A stretch of 64,000 nucleotides of DNA from Sphingosinicella sp041916975 (GTDB lineage Bacteria; Pseudomonadota; Alphaproteobacteria; Sphingomonadales; Sphingomonadaceae), in NCBI RefSeq assembly GCF_041916975.1, contig NZ_JAYRYK010000001.1, positions 3,782,001 through 3,846,000 on the forward strand, read 5' to 3'. Each line of letters begins with the position of its first letter. The stretch's first letter is position 1. Below the pieces are notes generated by a model. That model did not search any database and was not told where the DNA came from. It saw only the letters and a program-made list of their open reading frames with translations. The translations under genes and the position numbers were made by a program. Below, piece after piece: positions 35,203 through 43,227 of the stretch.

Positions 35203-36705
35203 ATGAGCAACGATCGCCGCAGCGCTGCCATCCGCCGCATTCACGCTATCGACTCGGACTGCCCCGGCCACTTCATTGGCGGAAAAGCCGTAAATGGAGC
35301 GGGGCAGGTCTTCGATGTCTGGGAACCCGCAACGGGCGCTCCGTTGGGCAAGGCTGCGGATGCGACAGAGGGTGAGCTGAATGCCGCCGTGAAGGCTGCA
35401 AAGGATGCGTTCCCGGACTGGGCCTCGGTCTCCGGCGACAAGCGGCGCGCCGTGCTCCACCGGATCGCCGATCTGATCGTTGAACGCGCAGACGAGATCG
35501 CGGCAGTCGAGTGCGTGGATTCGGGCCAGTGCTGGCGTTTCATGTCGAAGGCGGCGATTCGCGGCGCGGAAAATTTCCGCTTCTTTGCGGACCGCGCTCC
35601 GGGCGCGCGCGACGGGCAGGCGCTTCCCACAAGCGGCATGATGAACGTAACGACACGTCTGCCGATCGGTCCCGTGGGTGTCATCACGCCATGGAACACG
35701 CCGTTTATGCTCTCCACCTGGAAGATCGCACCCGCGCTCGCCGCGGGATGCACGGTCGTCCACAAGCCTGCCGAGTGGTCGCCCTATTCGGCGCGTCTGC
35801 TCGTCGAGATCGCGCACGAAGCGGGCCTTCCGGCAGGTGTGTTCAATTCGGTGAACGGGCTTGGCGAGACGACCGGCAAGCGGCTCACCGAGCATCCGGA
35901 TATCAAGGCCGTCGCCTTCGTCGGAGAATCGCGCACGGGCTCGGCGATCATGAAGCAGGGCGCCGACACGCTGAAACGGGTTCACTTCGAGCTCGGGGGC
36001 AAGAATCCTGTGGTGGTGTTTGAAGATGCCGACCTCGATCGCGCGCTCGATGCAGTCGTGTTCATGATCTATTCGCTGAACGGCCAGCGCTGCACGTCGT
36101 CATCGCGGCTCCTGGTTCAGGAATCGATCCGTGAGGCGTTCGTGGCAAAGCTTGCCGAGCGTGTCGCGCGCCTCAAGGTGGGTGATCCACTCGATCCGGA
36201 AACGGAGGTGGGGCCGCTCATCCACCAGCGCCACCTCGACAAGGTGGCGAGCTACATGGAGATTGCACGCGCCGATGGTGCGAATGTCGCTGTCGGCGGC
36301 GAACGCATCGCCGGCGAGGGTTATTTCTTCAAGCCCACGTTGTTCACCGATGCGGCACAGGCCATGCGGATCGCACAGGAAGAGATTTTCGGGCCTGTGC
36401 TGACGGTGATTTCGTTCAACGACGAAGCCGATGCCATCGCCAAGGCCAATGACGTGGAATACGGCCTCGCCGGTTATGTCTGGACGCGCGATCTCGGCCG
36501 TGCGCTTCGCGTGTCTCAGGCGCTGGAAGCCGGCATGGTCTGGGTGAACAGCGAGAACGTTCGCCACTTGCCGACGCCGTTCGGCGGCGTGAAGGCGAGC
36601 GGGATCGGCCGCGATGGTGGCGACTGGAGCTTCGACTTCTATATGGAGACAAAGAATATCGCGCTCGCGCACGATGATCATGCCATCCAGAAACTGGGTG
36701 TTTGA
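35203..36705 (+). CDS. hpaE: HpaE-like 5-carboxymethyl-2-hydroxymuconate semialdehyde dehydrogenase
   Basis: A 500-residue NAD-dependent aldehyde dehydrogenase. Catalytic residues are Glu263 (FELGGKN) and Cys297 (NGQRCTSSSRLLV, the HpaE-type active-site context). GPVGVITPWNTPF and the C-terminal VWVNSENVRHLPTPFGGVKASG complete the fold. It should oxidise the ring-cleavage semialdehyde to the dicarboxylate. The ATG at 35203 has GGAGAG upstream; the TTG at 35191 is rejected. It is the only aldehyde dehydrogenase in the cluster, so it might also act on aryl-acetaldehyde from the ThDP enzyme (inference). Regulon site 3 lies at its promoter. Confidence 0.88.
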   Translation: MSNDRRSAAIRRIHAIDSDCPGHFIGGKAVNGAGQVFDVWEPATGAPLGKAADATEGELNAAVKAAKDAFPDWASVSGDKRRAVLHRIADLIVERADEIAAVECVDSGQCWRFMSKAAIRGAENFRFFADRAPGARDGQALPTSGMMNVTTRLPIGPVGVITPWNTPFMLSTWKIAPALAAGCTVVHKPAEWSPYSARLLVEIAHEAGLPAGVFNSVNGLGETTGKRLTEHPDIKAVAFVGESRTGSAIMKQGADTLKRVHFELGGKNPVVVFEDADLDRALDAVVFMIYSLNGQRCTSSSRLLVQESIREAFVAKLAERVARLKVGDPLDPETEVGPLIHQRHLDKVASYMEIARADGANVAVGGERIAGEGYFFKPTLFTDAAQAMRIAQEEIFGPVLTVISFNDEADAIAKANDVEYGLAGYVWTRDLGRALRVSQALEAGMVWVNSENVRHLPTPFGGVKASGIGRDGGDWSFDFYMETKNIALAHDDHAIQKLGV

Positions 36706-36721
36706 CGCCGTGTCTGCGGCT

Positions 36722-37177
36722 TCAGGCGGAAGATGGGCCGATCGCCGCGATCAAGGCGCGAAGTTCGGTTTTCAGCGCTTCGAGCCGTTCGGGGCCGAAG
36801 CGCTCCGCGTAGCGATCGAGTTCGCGCACGGTCCGGTTCGCCGTGTGCTCGATCAGCCTGCGTCCTTCGGCTGTCAACGTGACGATGGAGCGGCGCCGGT
36901 CGCGCGCGTCCGTGTCGCGCGTAATGAGGCCGCGATCGGTCAGTTCCTTCAGGATGCGCGTGACGCTGGGGCCGAACAGCAATGCGGCATCGGCAAGCGC
37001 GGTGGCGTCGACCGGTTCCGAGTCGTTGATAACGCGGAGCACGCGCCATTGCTGCTCGGTGACACCCGCTTCGCGAAGCATCGGGCGCAGCGGCGCCATC
37101 ACAGCTTCGCGTGCGGCAAGAAGCGTTCCGGCCAGCGATTGGCGGTAGGGAAGAAGTTTCCGTCGAGCGTTCGTCAT
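36722..37177 (-). CDS. hpaR: MarR-family regulator, HpaR-like (copy 2)
   Basis: A 151-residue MarR protein. SLAGTLLAAREAVMAPLRP and GVTEQQWRVLRVI are the HpaR signature, with recognition helix FGPSVTRILKELTDRGLITR and wing DTDARDRRRSIVTL. It lies between the hpaE-like gene and the divergent hpaG1 gene, the classical position of hpaR beside its targets, and faces a degenerate palindrome at 37215-37226. It is related to but clearly distinct from copy 1 at 23732. Likely the direct repressor of the lower-pathway operon. Confidence 0.9.
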   Translation of the reverse strand: MTNARRKLLPYRQSLAGTLLAAREAVMAPLRPMLREAGVTEQQWRVLRVINDSEPVDATALADAALLFGPSVTRILKELTDRGLITRDTDARDRRRSIVTLTAEGRRLIEHTANRTVRELDRYAERFGPERLEALKTELRALIAAIGPSSA

Positions 37178-37214
37178 GACGTTTCGAGTGCCAGTGCTTT
37201 TGGCAGTTTACAAG

Positions 37215-37226
37215 TTAGCGTGTTAA
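37215..37226. promoter_or_regulatory. Degenerate palindrome TTAGCGTGTTAA, regulon site 4
   Basis: Matches TTAACATGTTAA at 10 of 12 positions, with an intact right half. It lies between hpaR-like copy 2 and hpaG1, 32 bp before the hpaG1 ATG. The weaker left half may set a different affinity. Confidence 0.5.
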
Positions 37227-37257
37227 ATAAAATCGAATCCAGTGACGGGCGGGAAGA

Positions 37258-37890
37258 ATGTTAGCCGGTACAGTCTACGGAGTGATCCTTAACGATCGGG
37301 ATGAGTGCGCGCGGCTCGCTGAAGCCTTTGCTGTCCCTCCCTACAAGGCGCCGCCGGAAGCGCCTGTCGTCTACATCAAGCCCCGCAATTGTTTTGCGCG
37401 CTCGGGTGCAGAGGTTTTCATCGGCGACGAAGACGTCGAGGTCGCAGCAACGTTCGGTTTGCTGATCGGGCGTGACGCGGTTCGAACTGCAGCAGCAGAC
37501 GCGCTAGGGCATGTGGCAGGCGTCTGCCTTGCCATCGATGTCACGCTCCCGCACGAGAGTTATTATCGGCCCGCCATACCGCTGCGTTGCCGCGACGGCT
37601 TTTTGCCGCTCGGAGATTTCGCCACCTTTGCGCCGTCCATCCTCACAACGGAAATTGTGACTGCGGTAGATGGGAAAAGCGTGCATCGCTGGGCGCCTGC
37701 GCGCCTCGTGCGCGATGCCGCTACGCTGATCGCTGATCTCTCCGCATTCATGACCCTGGCGGCAGGTGACGTGCTGCTCATCGGTCTTCCATACGATGCG
37801 CCGCGCGTAAGGGCAGGCCAGAGCGTCACGGTGACAGCGGGATTGCTTCCCGCATTGACGGCGCAGTTCAACGCAGGAGACGCACGGTGA
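37258..37890 (+). CDS. hpaG1: HpaG1-like fumarylacetoacetate hydrolase family protein (N-terminal half of HpaG)
   Basis: A 210-residue FAH-fold protein matching the first half of E. coli HpaG: GTVYGVILNDR, PPYKAPPEAPVVYIKPRN, then the metal-binding acids in AEVFIGDEDVEVAATFG and the Asp of CLAIDVTLPHESYYRPAI. In the pathway the HpaG halves provide decarboxylase and isomerase activity on the carboxymethyl-muconate product. ATG at 37258 with GGGAAG upstream. It overlaps hpaG2 as GTGA. In E. coli the two halves are fused; here they are separate, as in several other proteobacteria. Confidence 0.87.
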   Translation: MLAGTVYGVILNDRDECARLAEAFAVPPYKAPPEAPVVYIKPRNCFARSGAEVFIGDEDVEVAATFGLLIGRDAVRTAAADALGHVAGVCLAIDVTLPHESYYRPAIPLRCRDGFLPLGDFATFAPSILTTEIVTAVDGKSVHRWAPARLVRDAATLIADLSAFMTLAAGDVLLIGLPYDAPRVRAGQSVTVTAGLLPALTAQFNAGDAR

Positions 37891-38645
37891 AGCGCGCACG
37901 GATCGCACATGAAGGCCGCGCGCTGTGGGTAGAGGTCGCGGAAGACGGCGAAGCGCTACGCCTGCCGGATGGAGGAAGCGTGAAGGCAGCTGACGCCGTC
38001 TGGCTACCGCCGGTCACCCCGGGCGCAACCATCTTCGCGCTCGGCCTCAACTATGCGGACCACAACAAGGAGCTCGGTTTCCAGTCCAAGGAGCCGCCGC
38101 TGGTGTTCCTGAAAGGCCCGAACACGCTTTCCGGCCACAACGGCACGACCCAGCGCCCCACCGATGCAAACCAGATGCATCCGGAGTGTGAACTCGTCGC
38201 CGTGATTGGCAAGCCTGCACGCAGCGTATCGGTCGTTCAGGCACTCGATCACGTTTCCGGCTATACGATCGCCTGCGACTATGCCGTGCGCGAGTATCTG
38301 GAAAATTATTACCGCCCGAACGCGCGCGTGAAGAATCGCGACGGCGCGACACCGCTCGGACCGTGGGTGGTCGATGCCGCCGATATCACCGATCCACAGG
38401 CGCTTTCGCTGAGAACGACGGTGAACGGCAAAACCGTGCAGGACGGTTCGACCGCAGACATGGTGATGAGTGTCGCCGAACTGATCGCATATCTGTCCGC
38501 CACTATGACATTGATGCCGGGTGATTTGATTCTCACCGGCACCCCACAGGGCGTTCATTTCTGCGATGCGGGCGATACCGTCGTCTGCGAGATCGAGGGC
38601 ATCGGCAGGCTTTCCAATACGCTCGTCGGAGATAAAGCGGCATGA
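37887..38645 (+). CDS. hpaG2: HpaG2-like FAH-family isomerase/decarboxylase
   Basis: A 252-residue FAH-fold enzyme matching the second half of E. coli HpaG: FALGLNYADHNKELGF, PPLVFLKGPNTLSGHN, metal ligands in HPECELVAVIGK and DYAVREYLENYYRPN, and ILTGTPQGV near the C-terminus. It acts on 5-oxo-pent-3-ene-1,2,5-tricarboxylate or its decarboxylated product. GTG start within the overlap with hpaG1, and an ATGA overlap with the next gene, show tight translational coupling. Confidence 0.9.
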   Translation: MKRARIAHEGRALWVEVAEDGEALRLPDGGSVKAADAVWLPPVTPGATIFALGLNYADHNKELGFQSKEPPLVFLKGPNTLSGHNGTTQRPTDANQMHPECELVAVIGKPARSVSVVQALDHVSGYTIACDYAVREYLENYYRPNARVKNRDGATPLGPWVVDAADITDPQALSLRTTVNGKTVQDGSTADMVMSVAELIAYLSATMTLMPGDLILTGTPQGVHFCDAGDTVVCEIEGIGRLSNTLVGDKAA

Positions 38646-38968
38646 GCCTCTATCAGCTGAGCAAGCTGCTCTACGAACTCAATCGGGACGACGCGCTGAA
38701 GACCCGATTCCGTACTGATCCGGCCGATATTGTCGCCGGTTACGCGCTCAGCGAAGAAGAGCGCGAGGCGATCCTCCGCCCCGATATCGGGCTGCTCTAT
38801 GTGCTTGGCGTCAACGGTCAGATCCTGATGCACTTCGCAGCGTTCTGTGGGGTCGAATGGTCGGACTACCTCCAGCGGATGCGGGACGGTGTGAAGCAGC
38901 ACGGGCCCGTTCGCGCTGGCATTTATGCCATGACCACATCCGTTGACGAAAAGATCGCGGGAGCTTGA
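38642..38968 (+). CDS. LigA-like small subunit of extradiol dioxygenase
   Basis: A 108-residue all-helical protein of the LigA family, the alpha subunit of protocatechuate 4,5-dioxygenase-type enzymes: LSKLLYELNRDD, then LSEEEREAILRPDIGLLYVLGVNGQIL. In LigAB this subunit covers the active site opening of the beta subunit. It overlaps hpaG2 as ATGA and ends one base before the beta-subunit gene. Canonical hpa operons have no such subunit, because HpaD works alone. Confidence 0.85.
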   Translation: MSLYQLSKLLYELNRDDALKTRFRTDPADIVAGYALSEEEREAILRPDIGLLYVLGVNGQILMHFAAFCGVEWSDYLQRMRDGVKQHGPVRAGIYAMTTSVDEKIAGA

Positions 38969-38969
38969 G

Positions 38970-39788
38970 ATGAGCCTTGTTTTCAGCGGCGTTTGCAGCC
39001 ATGCGCCCGGCATCACCGGCCGCGCGGATCGTGCTCCGGTCGACCAGAAGGACGCACTTTATGCAGCCTTCGAGGATATGCGCGCACGGCTCCAGGCAGC
39101 AAAGCCCGATGCGATCATCGTGATCGCGGCAGAGCATTTCGCGAACTTCTTCATGAACAACATGCCCGCCTATGCGCTCGGTATGGGCGAAAGCTACGAA
39201 GGGCCGATCGAAGACCCCGAATGGCTCGCGATTCCGAAGCGCAAGGCGAAGGGCGATCCGTCGCTTTCGCTGCGCCTCATCCGCGAGGTGCAGCAGACGG
39301 TAGATGTCGCCTTCTGCGAGGAATGGCGGTTCGATCACGGCATCATGGTGCCCCTGCATTTCCTCGATCCGCACAACGAACTGATCGTCATCCCGGCGAA
39401 TATCAATTGTCAGGGGCCGCCGCTCACACCGCTGCATCGCGCGTGGGCCTTCGGTGAGGCACTACGCCGCGCAGCAGACGCAGTGCCGGAACGCATAGCC
39501 CTTGTCGGCACGGGCGGCATCTCGCACTGGCCGGCAACACCGGACAGCGGCCGCATCAATGAAGCATGGGATCGGGATTTCCTCGATCGCTGGTCGCGCA
39601 GCGACAAGGATGCGATGCTGTCCTATACGGATACCGAGACCTATGCCGAAGGTGGGCAGGGCGGTTTCGAAATTCGTACGTTCATTGCTGCAGCCGCGGC
39701 GGCGGGAGGCAGAGGAACGGTGCATCATTACCAGCCGATTCCGATTTTCGCCGTCGGTTGCACGATCGGAACGCTGGAGATCGTCTGA
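38970..39788 (+). CDS. LigB-like catalytic subunit of class III extradiol dioxygenase
   Basis: A 272-residue non-haem Fe(II) dioxygenase. Predicted iron ligands are His11 (CSHAPG), His56 (AAEHFANFF) and Glu234 (GGFEIRTF); the catalytic His is H186 in GTGGISHWP, with a further conserved His in FDHGIMVPLHF. The pattern follows LigB and gallate dioxygenase relatives. It occupies the operon place of hpaD and should cleave homoprotocatechuate, or a related catechol, next to the side chain so that HpaE can act (inference). ATG at 38970 with GGGAG upstream. Confidence 0.87.
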   Translation: MSLVFSGVCSHAPGITGRADRAPVDQKDALYAAFEDMRARLQAAKPDAIIVIAAEHFANFFMNNMPAYALGMGESYEGPIEDPEWLAIPKRKAKGDPSLSLRLIREVQQTVDVAFCEEWRFDHGIMVPLHFLDPHNELIVIPANINCQGPPLTPLHRAWAFGEALRRAADAVPERIALVGTGGISHWPATPDSGRINEAWDRDFLDRWSRSDKDAMLSYTDTETYAEGGQGGFEIRTFIAAAAAAGGRGTVHHYQPIPIFAVGCTIGTLEIV

Positions 39789-40180
39789 TGGCGCACGCAA
39801 TCGTGGAATGGACCGCAAACCTTGCGGATGAAGCCGATATCAAAGGGCTTATCGAACTGATCGCGGCGAATATGCGCGATTCCGGTGGGGTTTTTCCATG
39901 GGGCGGTATTCGTGTGCGCGGTATCCGTATCGACGACTATGTGATCGCCGACGGCGCGGCCGACGATGCCTTTGTGAACATCACCGTCAAGATGGGGGCA
40001 GGGCGCAGCGCGGAGTTCAAGCGCGAATTCTTCGGGAACCTGTTCGAGGCTGTGAAAGCGCATTTCGCCGCGCTTTACGAGCGCCGCTACCTGGCCCTAT
40101 CTCTGTATGTGGAAGAAGCCGATGAGGCGGGCAGCTTCAAGCATAACAATATCCACAAGCGATTCAGAAAGGCGGACTGA
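39788..40180 (+). CDS. hpaF: HpaF-like 5-carboxymethyl-2-hydroxymuconate isomerase lacking the N-terminal proline
   Basis: A 130-residue tautomerase-superfamily protein matching HpaF along its length: AHAIVEWTANLADEAD, GGIRVRGIRIDDY, AFVNITVKMGAGRS, HFAALYERRYLALSLYVEE, and KHNNIHKRFRK. The family uses Pro1, exposed after Met removal, as catalytic base. Here codon 2 is GCG (Ala), and no other start is available: the ATG overlaps the dioxygenase stop as TGATG. Either activity is lost or changed, or another residue acts. It couples into hpaH by a second TGATG. Confidence 0.85.
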   Translation: MAHAIVEWTANLADEADIKGLIELIAANMRDSGGVFPWGGIRVRGIRIDDYVIADGAADDAFVNITVKMGAGRSAEFKREFFGNLFEAVKAHFAALYERRYLALSLYVEEADEAGSFKHNNIHKRFRKAD

Positions 40181-40986
40181 TGCCGCTCGATCCATCTATC
40201 GTTGAAGCCTGCGCCGCGCAACTTGATGAAGCCGAGCGTACGCGGACGCAGATCGACCAGTTTTCGTTGGCCTATCCGGATATGACGATAGACGACGGTT
40301 ACATGATCCAGCGCGCATGGGTTCGCCGGAAGATTGAGGCGGGGCGCACGCTCATCGGCCACAAGATCGGGCTCACCAGTCGCGCCATGCAGCGTTCGTC
40401 GAATGTGCACGAACCGGATTTCGGCGCGCTTCTCGATGACATGCTGTTCGAAGACGGAAACGATATCCCCATCTCACGGTTCATAGAACCGCGCGTGGAG
40501 GTGGAGCTTGCCTTCGTGCTCAAAAGCCGCCTTGAAGGACCGAACTGCACGATCTTCGACGTTCTGAACGCGACCGACTACGTGGTGCCCGCGATAGAGA
40601 TCATCGATGCCCGCATAGAGCGTCTGGACCGGAGCACAGGCGTCACGCGCAAAGTGTTCGATACGATTTCTGACAATGCCGCAAATGCGGGTCTCGTTCT
40701 CGGTGGTCGGCCAGTGAAGCCGGACGCGGTGGACCTGCGCTGGGTTTCCGCGCTGATCCATCGTAACGGCGTGATCGAAGACTCGGGTGTCGCGGCTGCT
40801 GTTCTCGGTCATCCGGCAAAGGGGCCGGCGTGGCTTGCCAACAAGCTCGCGCTGCATGGCGAAGAGTTGATGCCGGGCGAGATCGTTCTCGGCGGTAGTT
40901 TCACAGCGCCCGTGTTTGCAAGCGCTGGCGATAGTTTTCACGTCGATTTCGGGCCGATGGGCTCTATCTCCGTGAGGTTCGCATGA
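40180..40986 (+). CDS. hpaH: HpaH-like 2-oxo-hept-4-ene-1,7-dioate hydratase
   Basis: A 268-residue hydratase of the HpaH/MhpD (FAH-related) family. Signatures are GHKIGLTSRAMQ, EPDFGALLDDM, metal site FIEPRVEVELAFVLK and VVPAIEIIDARI, and WLANKLALHGEELMPGEIVLGGSFT. It adds water to the dienoate before aldol cleavage, using Mg2+. ATG overlaps the hpaF stop (TGATG), and its stop overlaps the hpaI ATG (ATGA). Confidence 0.92.
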   Translation: MPLDPSIVEACAAQLDEAERTRTQIDQFSLAYPDMTIDDGYMIQRAWVRRKIEAGRTLIGHKIGLTSRAMQRSSNVHEPDFGALLDDMLFEDGNDIPISRFIEPRVEVELAFVLKSRLEGPNCTIFDVLNATDYVVPAIEIIDARIERLDRSTGVTRKVFDTISDNAANAGLVLGGRPVKPDAVDLRWVSALIHRNGVIEDSGVAAAVLGHPAKGPAWLANKLALHGEELMPGEIVLGGSFTAPVFASAGDSFHVDFGPMGSISVRFA

Positions 40987-41735
40987 CTCCCCTGAAGGTG
41001 GCGCTTGCGGAAGCGCGTACGCAGATCGGCTTATGGCAAGCGCTCGCCAATCCTTACACGGCTGAGATCTGTGCGGGAGCCGGTTATGACTGGCTTTTGT
41101 TCGATGGGGAGCACGCCCCAAACACCCCACAAACACTCCTCGCGCAGCTTCAGGCCGTAGCGCCTTATCCCGTGGAGCCGATCGCCCGTCCGCCGGTGGG
41201 CGATCCCGCCATCATCAAGCAGTATCTCGATATCGGGTTTCGCTCGTTACTGATCCCGATGGTCGAAAGCGCGGAACAGGCGCGTATGCTCGTTTCGGCG
41301 ACACGGTTCCCGCCGCGTGGCATACGCGGTGTTGCAAGCGCGACAAGCCGTGCATCCGGCTTTGGTTCCAACCCCCGCTATCTGGCAGAAGCGCACGAAG
41401 ATATTTGCCTGATCGTCCAGATCGAAAGCGTTGCCGGGCTCGATTCGATCGAAGAGATTGCAGAGACGGAAGGCGTCGATGCCCTCTTCATCGGCCCCGG
41501 AGACCTTGCCGCGGCCCTTGGGCACCTGGGCGGCGCAGATCATCCCGAGGTGCAAGCCGCCATCAGCGACGCGCTCGCGCGAATAGGAAGGACCGGCAAG
41601 GCTTCGGGGATATTCGCCTTGTCTGTCGATGACGCAAAGGCAAGGATCGCTGCGGGCGCTTCGCTGGTGTCGGTCGGAACCGATATCGGGGTTCTGATGA
41701 AGGGTGCGAGAGGTTTGAGAGCCTTGCTTATCTGA
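40983..41735 (+). CDS. hpaI: HpaI-like 4-hydroxy-2-oxo-heptane-1,7-dioate aldolase
   Basis: A 250-residue class II pyruvate aldolase closely following E. coli HpaI: QIGLWQALANPYTAE, catalytic His44 in FDGEHAPN, Arg near 69 in IARPP, metal ligands Glu near 148 (VQIESVAG) and Asp near 174 (GPGDLAAALG). It cleaves the pathway product to pyruvate and succinate semialdehyde. Last gene of the coupled operon; it converges on the omega-aminotransferase gene 34 bp away. Confidence 0.92.
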   Translation: MTPLKVALAEARTQIGLWQALANPYTAEICAGAGYDWLLFDGEHAPNTPQTLLAQLQAVAPYPVEPIARPPVGDPAIIKQYLDIGFRSLLIPMVESAEQARMLVSATRFPPRGIRGVASATSRASGFGSNPRYLAEAHEDICLIVQIESVAGLDSIEEIAETEGVDALFIGPGDLAAALGHLGGADHPEVQAAISDALARIGRTGKASGIFALSVDDAKARIAAGASLVSVGTDIGVLMKGARGLRALLI

Positions 41736-41769
41736 ACCTTGCAGAAGCCGATGCGCGGGTTCGGCCAGC

Positions 41770-43083
41770 TTACGCCGCCGCCGCGATCGTTTCCCGAAGC
41801 ATCTCGACCATCGTATCGATTTCCGCTTTCTCGACGATGAGGGGCGGGGACAAGGCGATGATGTCGCCCGTCACACGGATGAGCAGCCCGCGCTGGAAGC
41901 AATCCGTGAACACGTCGTAGGCGCGGCTGCCGGGCGCACCTTCGCGTGATGCAAGTTCGATACCGGCGACGAGACCGATCGCGCGAATGTCCGTGATCGC
42001 CGGCAGGTCGCGCAGGCTGAAAACAGCCTCCTTCCAGTACGCTTCGAGCTCCGCCGCGCGTGTGAGAAGGCCTTCCCGCGCATAGATGTCGAGTGTCGCC
42101 ATGCCCGCCGCGCAGGCGACCGGGTGGCCCGAGTAGGTGTATCCGTGGAACAGTTCGATGGCGGACTCCGGCCCCTGCATCAGCGCATCGTGAATATCCC
42201 GCGAACAGAAGACCGCGCCCATCGGCACTGCGCCGTTGGTGATGGCCTTGGCGGTCGTCACGATGTCGGGTCGAACACCGAATTTCTCCGTTGCGAACGG
42301 CGTGCCGAGTCGGCCGAAACCCGTGATCACTTCGTCGAAGATCAGCAGGATGCCGTGCCGTGTCGCGATCTCGCGAAGCCTTTCCAGATAGCCTTGTGGG
42401 GGTAGCAGAACACCCGTCGAACCCGCCATCGGTTCGACGATCACCGCTGCGATCGTCTCTGCACCGTGAAGGCCGACGAGCCGTTCGAGGTCATCGGCAA
42501 GCTCTGCGCCATATGCTGGCAGGTCTGGCGAGAAGGCGTTGCGCGCCGGGTCGTGCGTATGGCGAAGGTGATCGACGCCGGTCAGCGTCGGGAAGACGCG
42601 CCGATTGTTCACGAGACCGCCGACGGAAATGCCGCCGAAGCCTACGCCGTGATAGCCCCGTTCCCGGCCGATGAGGCGCGTGCGCGTGCCTTGCCCGATC
42701 GCGCGCTGATAAGCGACGGCGATTTTCAGCGCCGTATCGACCGATTCCGAGCCGGAGTTGGTGAAGAAGATGCGGTCGAGTCCCGCAGGTGCGATCTCGC
42801 CGAGCCGCTCGGCGAAACGGAACGCGATGGGGTGCCCCATCTGGAAAGTCGGCGCATAGTCGAGCGTGCGGAGCTGTTCGCCGACGGCGTCGGCGATTTC
42901 GCGCCGGCCGTGACCCGCATTGACGCACCAGAGGCCTGCAGTGCCGTCGAGAACACGCCTGCCATCGTCGCTGCGGTAATACATACCCTCTGCTTCCGCG
43001 AGCAGGCGCGGCGCAGCCTTGAACTGCCGGTTGGCGGTGAACGGCATCCAGAAATTATCGAGGGCGGCGGTGTTGGTCGGCAT
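41770..43083 (-). CDS. Omega-amino acid:pyruvate-type class III aminotransferase
   Basis: A 437-residue PLP enzyme. NFWMPFTANRQFKAAPRLL is characteristic of the omega-amino acid/beta-alanine:pyruvate branch. FFTNSGSESVDTALK, YHGVGFGG, IFDEVITGFGRLG and the PLP lysine K279 in TTAKAITNGAVPMGA are present. The ATG at 43083 has AAGGAC upstream; a TTG at 43104 is rejected. It would remove a terminal amino group, for example from tyramine- or dopamine-like amines or beta-alanine; the first option would feed the aromatic pathway (inference). Divergent from an XRE-cupin regulator with shared inverted repeats. Confidence 0.87.
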   Translation of the reverse strand: MPTNTAALDNFWMPFTANRQFKAAPRLLAEAEGMYYRSDDGRRVLDGTAGLWCVNAGHGRREIADAVGEQLRTLDYAPTFQMGHPIAFRFAERLGEIAPAGLDRIFFTNSGSESVDTALKIAVAYQRAIGQGTRTRLIGRERGYHGVGFGGISVGGLVNNRRVFPTLTGVDHLRHTHDPARNAFSPDLPAYGAELADDLERLVGLHGAETIAAVIVEPMAGSTGVLLPPQGYLERLREIATRHGILLIFDEVITGFGRLGTPFATEKFGVRPDIVTTAKAITNGAVPMGAVFCSRDIHDALMQGPESAIELFHGYTYSGHPVACAAGMATLDIYAREGLLTRAAELEAYWKEAVFSLRDLPAITDIRAIGLVAGIELASREGAPGSRAYDVFTDCFQRGLLIRVTGDIIALSPPLIVEKAEIDTMVEMLRETIAAAA

Positions 43084-43100
43084 GTGTTGTCCTTTCTCAA

Positions 43101-43211
43101 GCACTCCAACACTCCGGGCGCGTCAAAACAAGGCGTTTTCTTTGCGCTTTGCTCTGCGCGCGTTTCAGGGCATTGAAGTTGGGGTGTTGAGTGCGGTTCA
43201 ACAATATGAAC
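43101..43211. promoter_or_regulatory. Inverted repeats between aminotransferase and XRE-cupin regulator
   Basis: GCACTCCAACACTCC at 43101-43115 pairs, with one inserted base and one mismatch, with GGGGTGTTGAGTGC at 43181-43194 in inverted orientation. A second small repeat, GTTCA-N6-TGAAC, is at 43196-43211 just before the regulator's ribosome binding site. The layout suits binding of the XRE-cupin protein near both starts, with looping. Confidence 0.5.
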
Positions 43212-43227
43212 ACAAGGAGAGGGCGCA

